DNA of 64,000 bases. Origin: FLUQ01 sp031551515 (GTDB taxonomy: Bacteria > Desulfobacterota > Desulfovibrionia > Desulfovibrionales > Desulfovibrionaceae). Location of the stretch: positions 1 to 64,000 of the forward strand of contig JAVBNL010000040.1 in the NCBI GenBank assembly GCA_031551515.1, in the 5' to 3' direction. Below, one piece after another: positions 36,717 through 44,561 of the stretch; the first letter of the stretch is position 1; each line of letters begins with the position of its first letter. The position numbers were made by a program, and so were the translations under genes. The notes under the pieces are model-generated. The model made no database searches, was not told the DNA's origin, and worked only from the letters and a program-made list of their open reading frames with translations.

Positions 36717-37579
36717 CGTGCCGCCTCCCGTACTTTCCATTGCATGAGCCTGTGCCCGATCAGCCTGATGATCACGCTGGAAAGCGAGCCCACTACGCCC
36801 AAACTTACCATGCCGATGACGATCACGGGGAACTGCACCAGCGTATACGAGTTCCAGATAAGATAGCCTAGGCCGAACTCGCCGCTGACCATCTCGCCGG
36901 CGACCAGAGAAAACCAGGCGAAGCCCATACTGATTTGCAGCCCCGTGAAGACGAAGGGCAAGGAACCGGGCACGATCACCTTGGTGAAAATTTGGCTGGG
37001 CTTGGCGCCCAGAGACGAAGCGGCCCTGAAATAGGATTCGTCGATGGATTCGACGCCGAGCAGCGTATTGAGCACTGTGGCGAAAAAAGACCCCAGAAAG
37101 GTCAGAAAAATGATGGAGGCTTCGCGGCCGGGCCACATCAAAATGGCCAGCGGCACCCAGGCCAGCATGGGGATGGGCCGCAACACCTCAAGCAAAGGAA
37201 AGCTGTAATCTTTGAACGTCTTCTTCCAGCCCATGAACAGCCCGATGGGCACGCCGAGGGCTGTGGCCAGGACAAAAGCCTGAAGCACGCGCCAGACGCT
37301 GATGCCGACGTGGTAGTAATAGTCCGAGGTATACAGCGAAACGCCGTAAGAGGGGTCTTTGGAGATCCACTCTTTGAAACTGGCCACGGGGCCGGGCAGC
37401 CGGTCAAACAGCGGCAGCCTCCAGTATTCGGTCAGCAGATACCAAACCAGGACACAGGCTGCAAGGCCCAGCAGGTTCAGATACGGCGCGGGGCTTTTCA
37501 GCCAATCCATGAAGCGAAGGCAGGCCAGCCTGAAGGGGCTGATTTCAACGCATTCGCCCGGATGGGAGGTCGTGCTCAC
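36713..37579 (-). CDS. ABC transporter permease 1 (SsuC/TauC type)
   Basis: 288 residues from the GTG at 37579, chosen because CCAGGAGAATTCCC lies directly upstream. About six membrane helices; the EAA loop is SYFRAASSLGAKPSQIFTKV. The motif PIGLFMGWKK and IPMLAWVPLAILMWPGREAS match permease 2. It is the first gene after the binding protein and is coupled to ATPase 1 by a 4-base overlap. One binding protein serving two different permeases suggests a heteromeric channel. Confidence 0.9.
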   Translation of the reverse strand: MSTTSHPGECVEISPFRLACLRFMDWLKSPAPYLNLLGLAACVLVWYLLTEYWRLPLFDRLPGPVASFKEWISKDPSYGVSLYTSDYYYHVGISVWRVLQAFVLATALGVPIGLFMGWKKTFKDYSFPLLEVLRPIPMLAWVPLAILMWPGREASIIFLTFLGSFFATVLNTLLGVESIDESYFRAASSLGAKPSQIFTKVIVPGSLPFVFTGLQISMGFAWFSLVAGEMVSGEFGLGYLIWNSYTLVQFPVIVIGMVSLGVVGSLSSVIIRLIGHRLMQWKVREAAR

Positions 37580-37672
37580 GGGAATTCTCCTGGCGCAAAG
37601 GTCACCGGAATGAAAGCCGGTTCGGACAAAGCCGCCGTAAGCGCGTGTTGCGCCCACGGCGGCCGGCATCAG

Positions 37673-38785
37673 CTAGTCTTTAAAGGGGCAGTCTTTGGGC
37701 AGGCCGCCTTTGATGTAGCCCAGCGTGGCGTCGGGAGAGACAGGCGTGTAGCCGGCTTCCTTGAACACCTGGCGGGCCAGAGAGTCGTCAACCGTGCCGT
37801 CTCTCAGTTTTTCCACGGCGATGCGCTTTTCTTTGAACAGGAAGGGCGCGACGGTCGCAATGTTGGCTTTTTCTTTGTCATTGAAATAGAAGGACTTCCA
37901 TTCGCGGATCATATTTTTGCTGTTGGAAGGAACATGGCCGTAGATGGAGTACCACAGCACCTTCTTGGGGATGCCGGTAGCGTACTTGGCGACCATTTCG
38001 ATCACTTTCTGCTGGTTGGCCGGATCCATCAGGTACTTTTGCGATTCCAGTTCGGAACGCATATAGCCCTTGGCCACTTCAGGATGGTTTTTGATGAAGT
38101 CGGCGCGCATGACCACGATGCCCAGGTCGGGGTTGTTGCAGGCGCGGCCGTCGGCCACGATGCGGGCGGTGCCTTCGCCGACGTCGGTGGCGATGCGGGA
38201 CAGGGTGGGTTCCCACAAAGAAGCCGCATCCAGTTTGCCGACGCGGAAGTTGGTGGCGATGACTTCAATGGACTGGTTCAGATATTCTTTGGGCTTGACG
38301 TTGTATTTCGCGAAAAAGCTGAGCAGGTACTGGTCGGAAGCGCTGCCCTTGGGCGCGGCGATGGTTTTGCCGTTCAGCCACGCGGCGACTTCTTCATTGC
38401 TTTTGAACTGGGGCGCGTCTTTGCGCACCACGACCAGGGAGCAGCGGGTGCCTTCGGACATGCCGCTGGTCGCCACCATGTTGATTTCAGCCTCGGTTTT
38501 GGAGCAGAGAATGGTGGCGGGCATGACGCTCATGTGGCCCACAACCGCTTTGCCGGCCAGCATGTTGTTGGCCACGATGGTGCCCTGCAGAGCGGGCATG
38601 AACTCGAATTCCGTGCCTGCGGGCACGTACTTCTTCCACAGTCCCAGTTCCGCGTTGATGATCACTTGATACGAGATGGTGTCGTAAGGTTGGAAGCCGA
38701 TGGTGAATTTTTCAGCCCGGACCGGAGCGGCCCCAAGAGAAAGCATTAACGCCAGAAAACCACAAAGCAGACTGAGACGCTTCAT
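37673..38785 (-). CDS. Periplasmic substrate-binding protein of the sulfonate-type ABC importer
   Basis: 370 residues from the ATG at 38785 (AGGAGG 8 bases upstream; the GTG 6 codons earlier overlaps that site). Signal peptide to about residue 24 (AAPVRA). The mature protein is the NMT1/SsuA-like fold: FTIGFQPYDTISYQVIINAE, LQGTIVANNMLAGKAVVGHM, MVATSGMSEGTRCSLVV, KTIAAPKGSASDQYLL, and a domain crossing near FRVGKLDAASLWEPTLS. It delivers substrate to the two permeases. Ligand cannot be read from sequence; taurine, isethionate or a similar C2 sulfonate is the best guess from the islA cluster next door. Confidence 0.92.
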   Translation of the reverse strand: MKRLSLLCGFLALMLSLGAAPVRAEKFTIGFQPYDTISYQVIINAELGLWKKYVPAGTEFEFMPALQGTIVANNMLAGKAVVGHMSVMPATILCSKTEAEINMVATSGMSEGTRCSLVVVRKDAPQFKSNEEVAAWLNGKTIAAPKGSASDQYLLSFFAKYNVKPKEYLNQSIEVIATNFRVGKLDAASLWEPTLSRIATDVGEGTARIVADGRACNNPDLGIVVMRADFIKNHPEVAKGYMRSELESQKYLMDPANQQKVIEMVAKYATGIPKKVLWYSIYGHVPSNSKNMIREWKSFYFNDKEKANIATVAPFLFKEKRIAVEKLRDGTVDDSLARQVFKEAGYTPVSPDATLGYIKGGLPKDCPFKD

Positions 38786-39049
38786 GCAAGAACCTCCTCT
38801 CACACAGGGTTGCAGGTAGAGCCTAAGGCCCCCCCGTTATTTCATAAACAGCCGTTTGCTGTATACGCCCGTATTGCCGTCATGCTCGTGACAAGAGAAA
38901 ACGAATCGCTATCGCGGTAGACTACTGAGCAAAAGGAGTACCAAGTTGACCGTTTTTCGGCGAAAATGCGTTAGACCTACGCAAACGCGGCTTACGCCCC
39001 GCCATATCGATTGCGCTGATAGCAGCTTTCAATAAAATCGGTATTAATG

Positions 39050-39264
39050 TTGTAATTTTGCATCAAGTTAATAGTAACTATTGTTAAAAATTTCACTTTC
39101 GGCCACGTTTGAATACTTTTCCAAATAGTGCATTTTTACAACATAGGTGCAATTTTGCAACGCGCGTTTTATCTCCCCGCATTCACCCGCCGTTACTGCA
39201 TTTTTGCACAATCGCCACCCCGTTGCATTTTTACAATTCACAACCCACCCGCAATTTTACAACG
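39050..39264. promoter_or_regulatory. Cluster of six dyads (TTGY-N6-RCAA), candidate activator binding sites upstream of islA
   Basis: Six related sites with the form YTGC or TTGY, then AATTTT or ATTTTT, then RCAA: centres near 39056, 39134, 39153, 39202, 39229 and 39255. The best are TTGCATTTTTACAA (39223-39236), TGCAATTTTGCAAC (39148-39161) and TGCATTTTTACAAC (39129-39142). Spacings are 78, 19, 49, 27 and 26 bases. A partial seventh, TTGCAAAAC, is at 39312. All sit 135-350 bases upstream of the sigma-54-like promoter, the usual distance for enhancer-binding proteins. The downstream gene at 43137 encodes such a protein. Confidence 0.7.
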
Positions 39265-39398
39265 AATACAAGCCATTCGAGCCAGGGTGCCACCACGCGC
39301 TTTTTGGGGTGTTGCAAAACAGCATCGCCGCTCTTTTCCGGCGCGCAAGCGTGTTTTCACAACATGTTTGTTTTTTTATCTTTTTCTAAAAAATCAAC

Positions 39399-39414
39399 TT
39401 GGCACGGTAAATGA
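39399..39414 (+). promoter_or_regulatory. Sigma-54-like promoter of islA
   Basis: TTGGCACG (39399-39406) is a perfect -24 element (consensus YTGGCACG). The -12 position, ten bases on, reads ATGAT with GA instead of the usual GC (consensus TTGCW), so it is imperfect. Predicted start of transcription is near 39426, 70 bases before the ATG. Upstream dyads and a sigma-54 activator gene in the same cluster support it. Confidence 0.6.
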
Positions 39415-39495
39415 TATACAGCAGGCAGATATAGAGGACAGTCCGCGCCATTGGCGCAATAAACCATATGTATACCATCTAGTAAGGAGTCAGCC

Positions 39496-41994
39496 ATGTC
39501 CGCTACCGTCGAATGCTGCCAGTTGTCCCCGCACGAGCAACGCTTGCAGGATAAACTGGCAGGCAAGGAAGACCGCTTCCGCAAAACGCACAACCGCGTT
39601 TTCACCATTCTGGAAAGCTTCGAGGGTCTGCGGCCGGCCATTGACATCGAACGGGCCAAATATTTCACCGAGTCCATGAAGGTGACGGAAGGCGAACCCC
39701 TGGTGCTGCGCTGGGCAAAAGCCATGCACCACATCGCCGCCAACATCAGCGTGTATATCGACCCGTACCAGCTGATCGCGGGCCGCGCGGGCATGCAGGG
39801 GCGCTACGGCATCCTCTACCCCGAACTGGACGGCGACTTCCTCGATATCGCGGTGAAAGACCTGCCCACCCGCACGGAATCGCCCGCGACCATCTCTAAA
39901 GAAGACGCCCGCGTGGTTGTCGAAGAGATCGCCCCCTACTGGAAAGGCAAAACCTATCACGAAGCGCTGAACGCGGCGCTGCCCCCGGAAGTGCACAAGC
40001 TGACCTACGACGACCCGGCCGGGCTGAATTCCCGTTTCATCGTCAACGAAACATCAAGCTTCCGTTCGTCCATCCAGTGGGTGCACGACTATGAAAAAAT
40101 CCTGAAACGCGGCTTCAACGGCATCAAGGCCGAAGCCCAGGAAAAGCTGGCCGCCCTTGATATCAACAGCCCGCTGGACAACTGCGAGAAAAAGCCCTTC
40201 CTGGAAGCCATCGTCATCGTTTCCGACGCCATCATCCTGTGGGCCAAGCGCCACGCGGAACTGGCCCGCAAAATGGCCAAGACGGAAAAAGACCCCAAGC
40301 GCAAAGAAGAGTTGCTGGCTATCGCCGCCAACTGCGAATACGTGCCCGCCAATCCCGCGCGCACCTTCCACGAAGCCGTGCAGTCGCAGTGGTTCGTGCA
40401 GATGTTCTCGCGCATCGAACAAAAGACCGGCACCATCATCTCTAACGGCCGCATGGACCAGTACTTCTACCCCTTCTACAAGAAGGACATGGAAGAAGGG
40501 AAACTGACCGAAGAACGCGCCATGGAACTGATCGAGTGCATGTGGGTGGGCATGGCCCAGTTTATCGACATGTACATTTCCCCCACCGGCGGCGCCTTTA
40601 ACGAAGGCTATGCCCACTGGGAAGCCGTGACCATCGGCGGCCAGACCCCGCAAGGCGCCGACGCCACCAATGATTTGACCTACCTTTTCTTGAAGTCCAA
40701 GCGCGAATTCCCCATGCACTACCCGGATCTCGCGGCGCGCATCCATTCCCGTTCGCCCGAGCGCTTCCTGTGGGAAGTGGCCGAAACCATTAAAGAAGGC
40801 TCCGGCTTCCCCAAACTGATCAACGACGAAGAAGTGGTGCCCCTGTATGTCTCCAAGGGCGCGACCTTTGAAGAAGCTTACGACTACGCCGTTTCCGGCT
40901 GCACCGAAGCCCGCATGCCCAACCGCGACACCTACACCAGCGGCGGCGCGTACATCAACTTTGCCGCGGCCCTTGAAATGGTGCTCTACAACGGGCAGAT
41001 GAAGAAATTCGCCGGTAAGGACCTGGGCCTGAAAACCGGCGACGTGACCAAGTTCAAAACCTGGGAACAGTTCTGGGAAGCTTACAAAGCCCAGCACCTG
41101 CTCTTCCTCAGAACCGCCTTCATGCAGCAGTATCTGATCATCAAGCTGCGCGCCCAGCACTTCGCCCAGCCCATGGGTTCCGCCATGCACGACCTGTGCA
41201 TGAAATACTGCCTTGACCTGCACACCCCGCAGATTCCCGAAGGCATCAACCTCGGCTACTTCGAATACATCGGCTACGGCACGGTGGTCGACTCTCTCGC
41301 CGCCATCAAGAAGCTGGTCTTCGAAGACAAAAAGCTGACCATGCAGCAGGTGCTCGACGCGCTGGCCTGCAACTTCGAAGGCAAAGAAGACATCCGCGCC
41401 CTGCTCAAATCCGCGCCCTGCTACGGCAACAACAACGAATACGCCGACGCCATCGCCCGCGACATCGACCTTCTGTCCGTGGAATACGGCAAGAAGTACA
41501 CGGTGGAACTCGGCATGCACAACGACGTGCGCTATGTGCCCTTCACCTCGCACGTGCCCTTCGGCAAGGTCGTTTCCGCCATGCCCAACGGCCGCCGTGC
41601 CTGGACGGCCCTTTCCGACGGCACCTCCGCCTCGCACGGCGCGGACATCTCCGGCCCGACCGCGGTGCTGCTCTCCAACTACCACAGCAAGAACTACGGT
41701 TACCGCGACCGCGCGGCCCGCATGCTGAACATCAAGTTCACGCCCAAGTCTCTTGAAGGCGACGAAGGCACCAAGAAAATGGTCTCTTTCATCCGCACCT
41801 TCTGCGACCTGAAACTGTGGCACGTGCAGTTCAACGTCATCAACAAGGATACCCTGGTCTCCGCTCAGAAGGATCCGGACAAGTATCGCAACCTGATCGT
41901 GCGCATCGCCGGGTACAGCGCCTACTTTGTGGACCTCTCTCCCGACCTGCAGAACGACCTCATCGCCCGTACCGCGCACGGGACTATGTACTAA
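39496..41994 (+). CDS. islA: Isethionate sulfite-lyase (glycyl radical enzyme)
   Basis: 832 residues. It cleaves isethionate to acetaldehyde and sulfite. The glycyl radical site is RIAGYSAYF with G806; the thiyl site is SGCTEARMP with C469 and E471. R190, Q194, W375, R679 and F683 correspond, shifted by one, to the substrate-binding residues I recall for the characterised IslA/IseG enzymes (R189, Q193, W374, R678, F682). Choline lyase, diol dehydratase and pyruvate formate-lyase differ at these sites. AGTAAGGAG precedes the ATG. Expression is probably driven by the sigma-54-like promoter at 39399. The sulfite would feed sulfite reduction, the aldehyde the microcompartment. Confidence 0.95.
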   Translation: MSATVECCQLSPHEQRLQDKLAGKEDRFRKTHNRVFTILESFEGLRPAIDIERAKYFTESMKVTEGEPLVLRWAKAMHHIAANISVYIDPYQLIAGRAGMQGRYGILYPELDGDFLDIAVKDLPTRTESPATISKEDARVVVEEIAPYWKGKTYHEALNAALPPEVHKLTYDDPAGLNSRFIVNETSSFRSSIQWVHDYEKILKRGFNGIKAEAQEKLAALDINSPLDNCEKKPFLEAIVIVSDAIILWAKRHAELARKMAKTEKDPKRKEELLAIAANCEYVPANPARTFHEAVQSQWFVQMFSRIEQKTGTIISNGRMDQYFYPFYKKDMEEGKLTEERAMELIECMWVGMAQFIDMYISPTGGAFNEGYAHWEAVTIGGQTPQGADATNDLTYLFLKSKREFPMHYPDLAARIHSRSPERFLWEVAETIKEGSGFPKLINDEEVVPLYVSKGATFEEAYDYAVSGCTEARMPNRDTYTSGGAYINFAAALEMVLYNGQMKKFAGKDLGLKTGDVTKFKTWEQFWEAYKAQHLLFLRTAFMQQYLIIKLRAQHFAQPMGSAMHDLCMKYCLDLHTPQIPEGINLGYFEYIGYGTVVDSLAAIKKLVFEDKKLTMQQVLDALACNFEGKEDIRALLKSAPCYGNNNEYADAIARDIDLLSVEYGKKYTVELGMHNDVRYVPFTSHVPFGKVVSAMPNGRRAWTALSDGTSASHGADISGPTAVLLSNYHSKNYGYRDRAARMLNIKFTPKSLEGDEGTKKMVSFIRTFCDLKLWHVQFNVINKDTLVSAQKDPDKYRNLIVRIAGYSAYFVDLSPDLQNDLIARTAHGTMY

Positions 41995-42003
41995 ACGGGA
42001 TAC

Positions 42004-42046
42004 GGGGCTCTGCCCCCGCTCCCCCGCAAGGGGCCTCAGGCCCCTT
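42004..42046. repeat. Dispersed GC-hairpin repeat, copy 2
   Basis: GGGGCTCTGCCCC (42004-42016) and AAGGGGCCTCAGGCCCCTT (42028-42046) are adjacent perfect hairpins, followed by GACCCCAC. It is of the same family as the copies at 29061, 62245, 62382 and 63895. It lies within the islA-islB gap, before the terminator hairpin. Confidence 0.75.
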
Positions 42047-42058
42047 GACCCCACAATG

Positions 42059-42088
42059 AAAACCGGGAGGGTCCCCCCTCCCGGTTTT
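42059..42088 (+). terminator. Terminator-like hairpin between islA and islB
   Basis: 13-bp stem AAAACCGGGAGGG / CCCTCCCGGTTTT with loop TCCC, 64 bases after the islA stop. The right arm ends in TTTT. Partial read-through would give high IslA and low IslB, matching the stoichiometry of enzyme and activase. It would also stabilise the islA transcript. Confidence 0.8.
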
Positions 42089-42152
42089 CGCGTTTCCGGT
42101 TGGCACGCTTTTTTCATAGCGTTTTACAGAGATTAATCTTCAGGAGCGCGCT

Positions 42153-43091
42153 ATGGGCAGTTTTGAAGACAGAAAAACCACCGGCTGTGTGTTCAACATC
42201 CAAAAATTTTCCGTGCATGACGGCCCGGGGATCCGCACTCTCGTGTTCCTTAAAGGCTGCGGCATGCGCTGCTGGTGGTGTTCCAACCCCGAGTCGCACA
42301 ACTTCGAGCCCGAGCTGGCCTACAACGACCGTCGCTGTCTGGGGCTTTCGCAGTGCGTACGCTGCGTTGAAGCCTGCACGCGCGGCGCCATAACCCGGGG
42401 CGAAGACGACAAGGTGCGCATCGACCGCACCCGCTGTGAATGCTGCCCCCGCCATTGCGCCGTGGCTTGCCCCGCGCAGAGCATCATCACCTATGGCGAA
42501 ACAAAAAGCGTGGAAGACGTGCTCGCCGTGGTGGAGCAAGATTCCATGTTCTACGCCCGCTCCAGCGGAGGCATGACCCTTTCGGGCGGCGAACCCCTCT
42601 TGCAGCGCGAGTTCATGCTGGCGCTTCTGCGCGAAGCGAAACACCGCCGCATCAACACCTCCATGGAGACCTGCGGCCTCGCGCCCTGGGAAAACCTGCG
42701 GGACGCCTGTGAATACCTTGACAGCATCATGTTCGACATCAAGAGCCTGGACCCGGCGAAGCACCAAGAGCAGACCGGCGCGCCCATCGAGAGCGTCCTT
42801 GCAAATTTCACCAAGATGATGGAAAGCTATCCCAATCTGTCCGTGCATGTGCGCACACCGGTCATCCCCGGTTTCAACGACAGCGTGGAAGCCATTTTGC
42901 CTATTGCCGAGCTGGTTCGGCGGTACCCGAACGCGGATTACGAAATTTTGCCCTACCATCGGCTTGGCACGCAGAAGTACCTGTTCTTGGGCAAAGAATC
43001 CCCTATGGGTGAAAAAAAACTGCCTGAAGGTCTTATTGAACAGATCCATGTCGCGTTGCGCGGAGAAAAACAGACTCTGTGCGCGGATTGA
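42153..43091 (+). CDS. islB: Glycyl-radical activating enzyme, radical SAM
   Basis: 312 residues. It installs the glycyl radical on G806 of IslA. The radical-SAM motif CGMRCWWC (C36, C40, C43; CX3CX2C) lies after HDGPGIRTLVFLKG; the next blocks are SGGMTLSGGEPLLQ and TSMETCG, all diagnostic for activases. An inserted ferredoxin-like part has CVRCVEACT and CECCPRHCAVACP, binding two further [4Fe-4S] clusters as in most such activases. It follows islA after a terminator-like hairpin, with CAGGAGCGCGCT before its ATG. Confidence 0.95.
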   Translation: MGSFEDRKTTGCVFNIQKFSVHDGPGIRTLVFLKGCGMRCWWCSNPESHNFEPELAYNDRRCLGLSQCVRCVEACTRGAITRGEDDKVRIDRTRCECCPRHCAVACPAQSIITYGETKSVEDVLAVVEQDSMFYARSSGGMTLSGGEPLLQREFMLALLREAKHRRINTSMETCGLAPWENLRDACEYLDSIMFDIKSLDPAKHQEQTGAPIESVLANFTKMMESYPNLSVHVRTPVIPGFNDSVEAILPIAELVRRYPNADYEILPYHRLGTQKYLFLGKESPMGEKKLPEGLIEQIHVALRGEKQTLCAD

Positions 43092-43136
43092 AACGCAGGC
43101 GCCCGATAAAGGCGGAGAGAAAGGACTATCGCAACC

Positions 43137-44561
43137 ATGCCTGACGAACCGATGCGCCGCATAGTCGAACATTTTGAAGAAGTGCTTGAGCTTTTTGATG
43201 ACGGCTTGTTCATTTCGGACAGGAACGGCATCTCGCTGAAAGTGAACAGAATGTATCAGAAAATGACCGGCCTGACGCAAGAAAAAATATTCGGCAAGCA
43301 TGTGTCTTCACTGGTCAAAGAAGGAATTTTCGATACCGTGGTCAACCCTGAGGTGGTTCGCACCAAACAGGCCGTGACCAGCATGCAGACCATCAACAAC
43401 GAGACCAAGGTCCTTTTGCGCGGGCACCCGGTTTTTGACGAAAACGGCGAAGTGTGCCTGGTGGTGACGTTCGTGCGCGACATCACCATGATCACCCAGT
43501 TTCAAAATCAGATCGTGCAGCAAAAACAGGTTATCGAAGCCTTTGCCGAGCGGCTGGAAGTGCTGCAGCAAGGGCCCGGCCGCTACAAAGACCAGGTTTT
43601 TGAGAGCCCGGCCATGCGGAACCTGGTTACATTGCTGGAAAAAGTGGCGCAGACAGACGCCACCATTTTGCTGCTGGGCGAAACGGGCGTGGGCAAAGAC
43701 CTGCTTGCCCGCATGACGCACGACGCAAGCGCCCGCAAAGAAAAAATGTTCCTCAAGGTGGACTGCGGCAGCATCGCCCCCAACCTTATCGAATCCGAAC
43801 TTTTCGGCTATCTGCCCGGCGCGTTTTCCGGCGCCAGCTCCAAAGGCAAGTTGGGCTACTTTGAAATAGCCGACGGCGGCACCATCTTTCTGGATGAAAT
43901 CGGCGAGCTGCCCATGCCCATGCAGACCCGCCTTTTGCGCGTGCTGCAAGACAACGAAGTCACCCGCGTGGGCGCATCCACCCCCAAAAAAGTCGACGTG
44001 CGCGTTATTGCCGCCACCAACCGCAATCTGGAAGAAGATATCCAGACCGGCCGCTTCCGCAGCGATTTATACTACCGCTTGCAGGTGGCCACGCTGCGCA
44101 TCCCCTCGCTGCGCGACCGGCGCGAAGACATCGGCCCTCTGGCCACGCTCTTTCTTGAACGCTTCGCAAGCAAATACAAAAAAACAATGCATTTCACGCC
44201 GGAAGTGCTCTCCGCTCTGCAGGGCTATGCCTGGCCCGGCAACGTGCGCGAGCTGCAAAATCTGGTGCAGAACCTGGTCATCACCAAAGACCCCCCGCTG
44301 GTCTGCCTGAGCGACCTGCCCGCCCACATTCTGGGCGCGCTGCCGCAACAGGGCATGGGCGCCTGCGGCCCCATGCCGCTTAAAGATATCGTGGCGGCCC
44401 TGGAACGGGAAATTCTGGAAAAAGCCATCGAGACATACGGTTCCATCACCAAGGTCGCGGAGCTCTTTCAGGTGGACCGCACAACCATTTTCCGCAAACT
44501 GAAGAACGCGCCAGCCACGCTCAGCGGCCTGCGCGACGGCCGTTTGCAACTGCCGAAGTGA
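43137..44561 (+). CDS. Sigma-54-dependent transcriptional activator with PAS sensor
   Basis: 474 residues. A PAS-type sensor (about 12-125, with NGISLKVNRMYQKMTGLTQE) leads into a coiled helix and the AAA+ domain: Walker A GETGVGKD at 181-188, the sigma-54-contacting loop GAFSGA at 228-233 (Ser for the usual Thr), Walker B and sensor GGTIFLDEIGELP, and RFRSDLYYRL. A Fis-type HTH ends the protein (TKVAELFQVDRTTIFRKLKN). No receiver domain, so it senses a ligand directly. The PAS domain may bind a sulfonate or an aldehyde. It is probably the activator of the islA promoter. Its stop overlaps the next start (GTGA). Confidence 0.93.
   Translation: MPDEPMRRIVEHFEEVLELFDDGLFISDRNGISLKVNRMYQKMTGLTQEKIFGKHVSSLVKEGIFDTVVNPEVVRTKQAVTSMQTINNETKVLLRGHPVFDENGEVCLVVTFVRDITMITQFQNQIVQQKQVIEAFAERLEVLQQGPGRYKDQVFESPAMRNLVTLLEKVAQTDATILLLGETGVGKDLLARMTHDASARKEKMFLKVDCGSIAPNLIESELFGYLPGAFSGASSKGKLGYFEIADGGTIFLDEIGELPMPMQTRLLRVLQDNEVTRVGASTPKKVDVRVIAATNRNLEEDIQTGRFRSDLYYRLQVATLRIPSLRDRREDIGPLATLFLERFASKYKKTMHFTPEVLSALQGYAWPGNVRELQNLVQNLVITKDPPLVCLSDLPAHILGALPQQGMGACGPMPLKDIVAALEREILEKAIETYGSITKVAELFQVDRTTIFRKLKNAPATLSGLRDGRLQLPK

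Larger units (their letters stand above)
38786..39495. promoter_or_regulatory. Divergent control region between the importer operon and islA
   Basis: 710 bases without a gene. The left part (38786-39040) has no repeat I can define and should hold the promoter for the importer operon. From 39040 it becomes very AT-rich and contains six related dyads, then an A/T tract and a sigma-54-like promoter for islA. A 101-codon frame at 39109 and two others overlap the dyads and have no ribosome-binding site; I reject them. Confidence 0.75.

Noticed and set aside
39050..39264. CRISPR array
   Set aside because: The repeats are only about 14 bases, imperfect, unevenly spaced and dyad-symmetric, with no cas genes; they fit operator sites.
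39109..39679. Small open frames in the islA control region
   Set aside because: They overlap the dyad array and the start of islA, lack ribosome-binding sites and read as low-complexity translations of the AT-rich repeats.
39496..41994. Choline trimethylamine-lyase, diol dehydratase or pyruvate formate-lyase identity for the glycyl radical enzyme
   Set aside because: The substrate-pocket residues match isethionate lyase, and sulfonate-type importer and TauE/SafE genes flank it.
40054..42117. Long antisense frame opposite islA
   Set aside because: Shadow of a strongly supported enzyme gene; no ribosome-binding site and biased composition.
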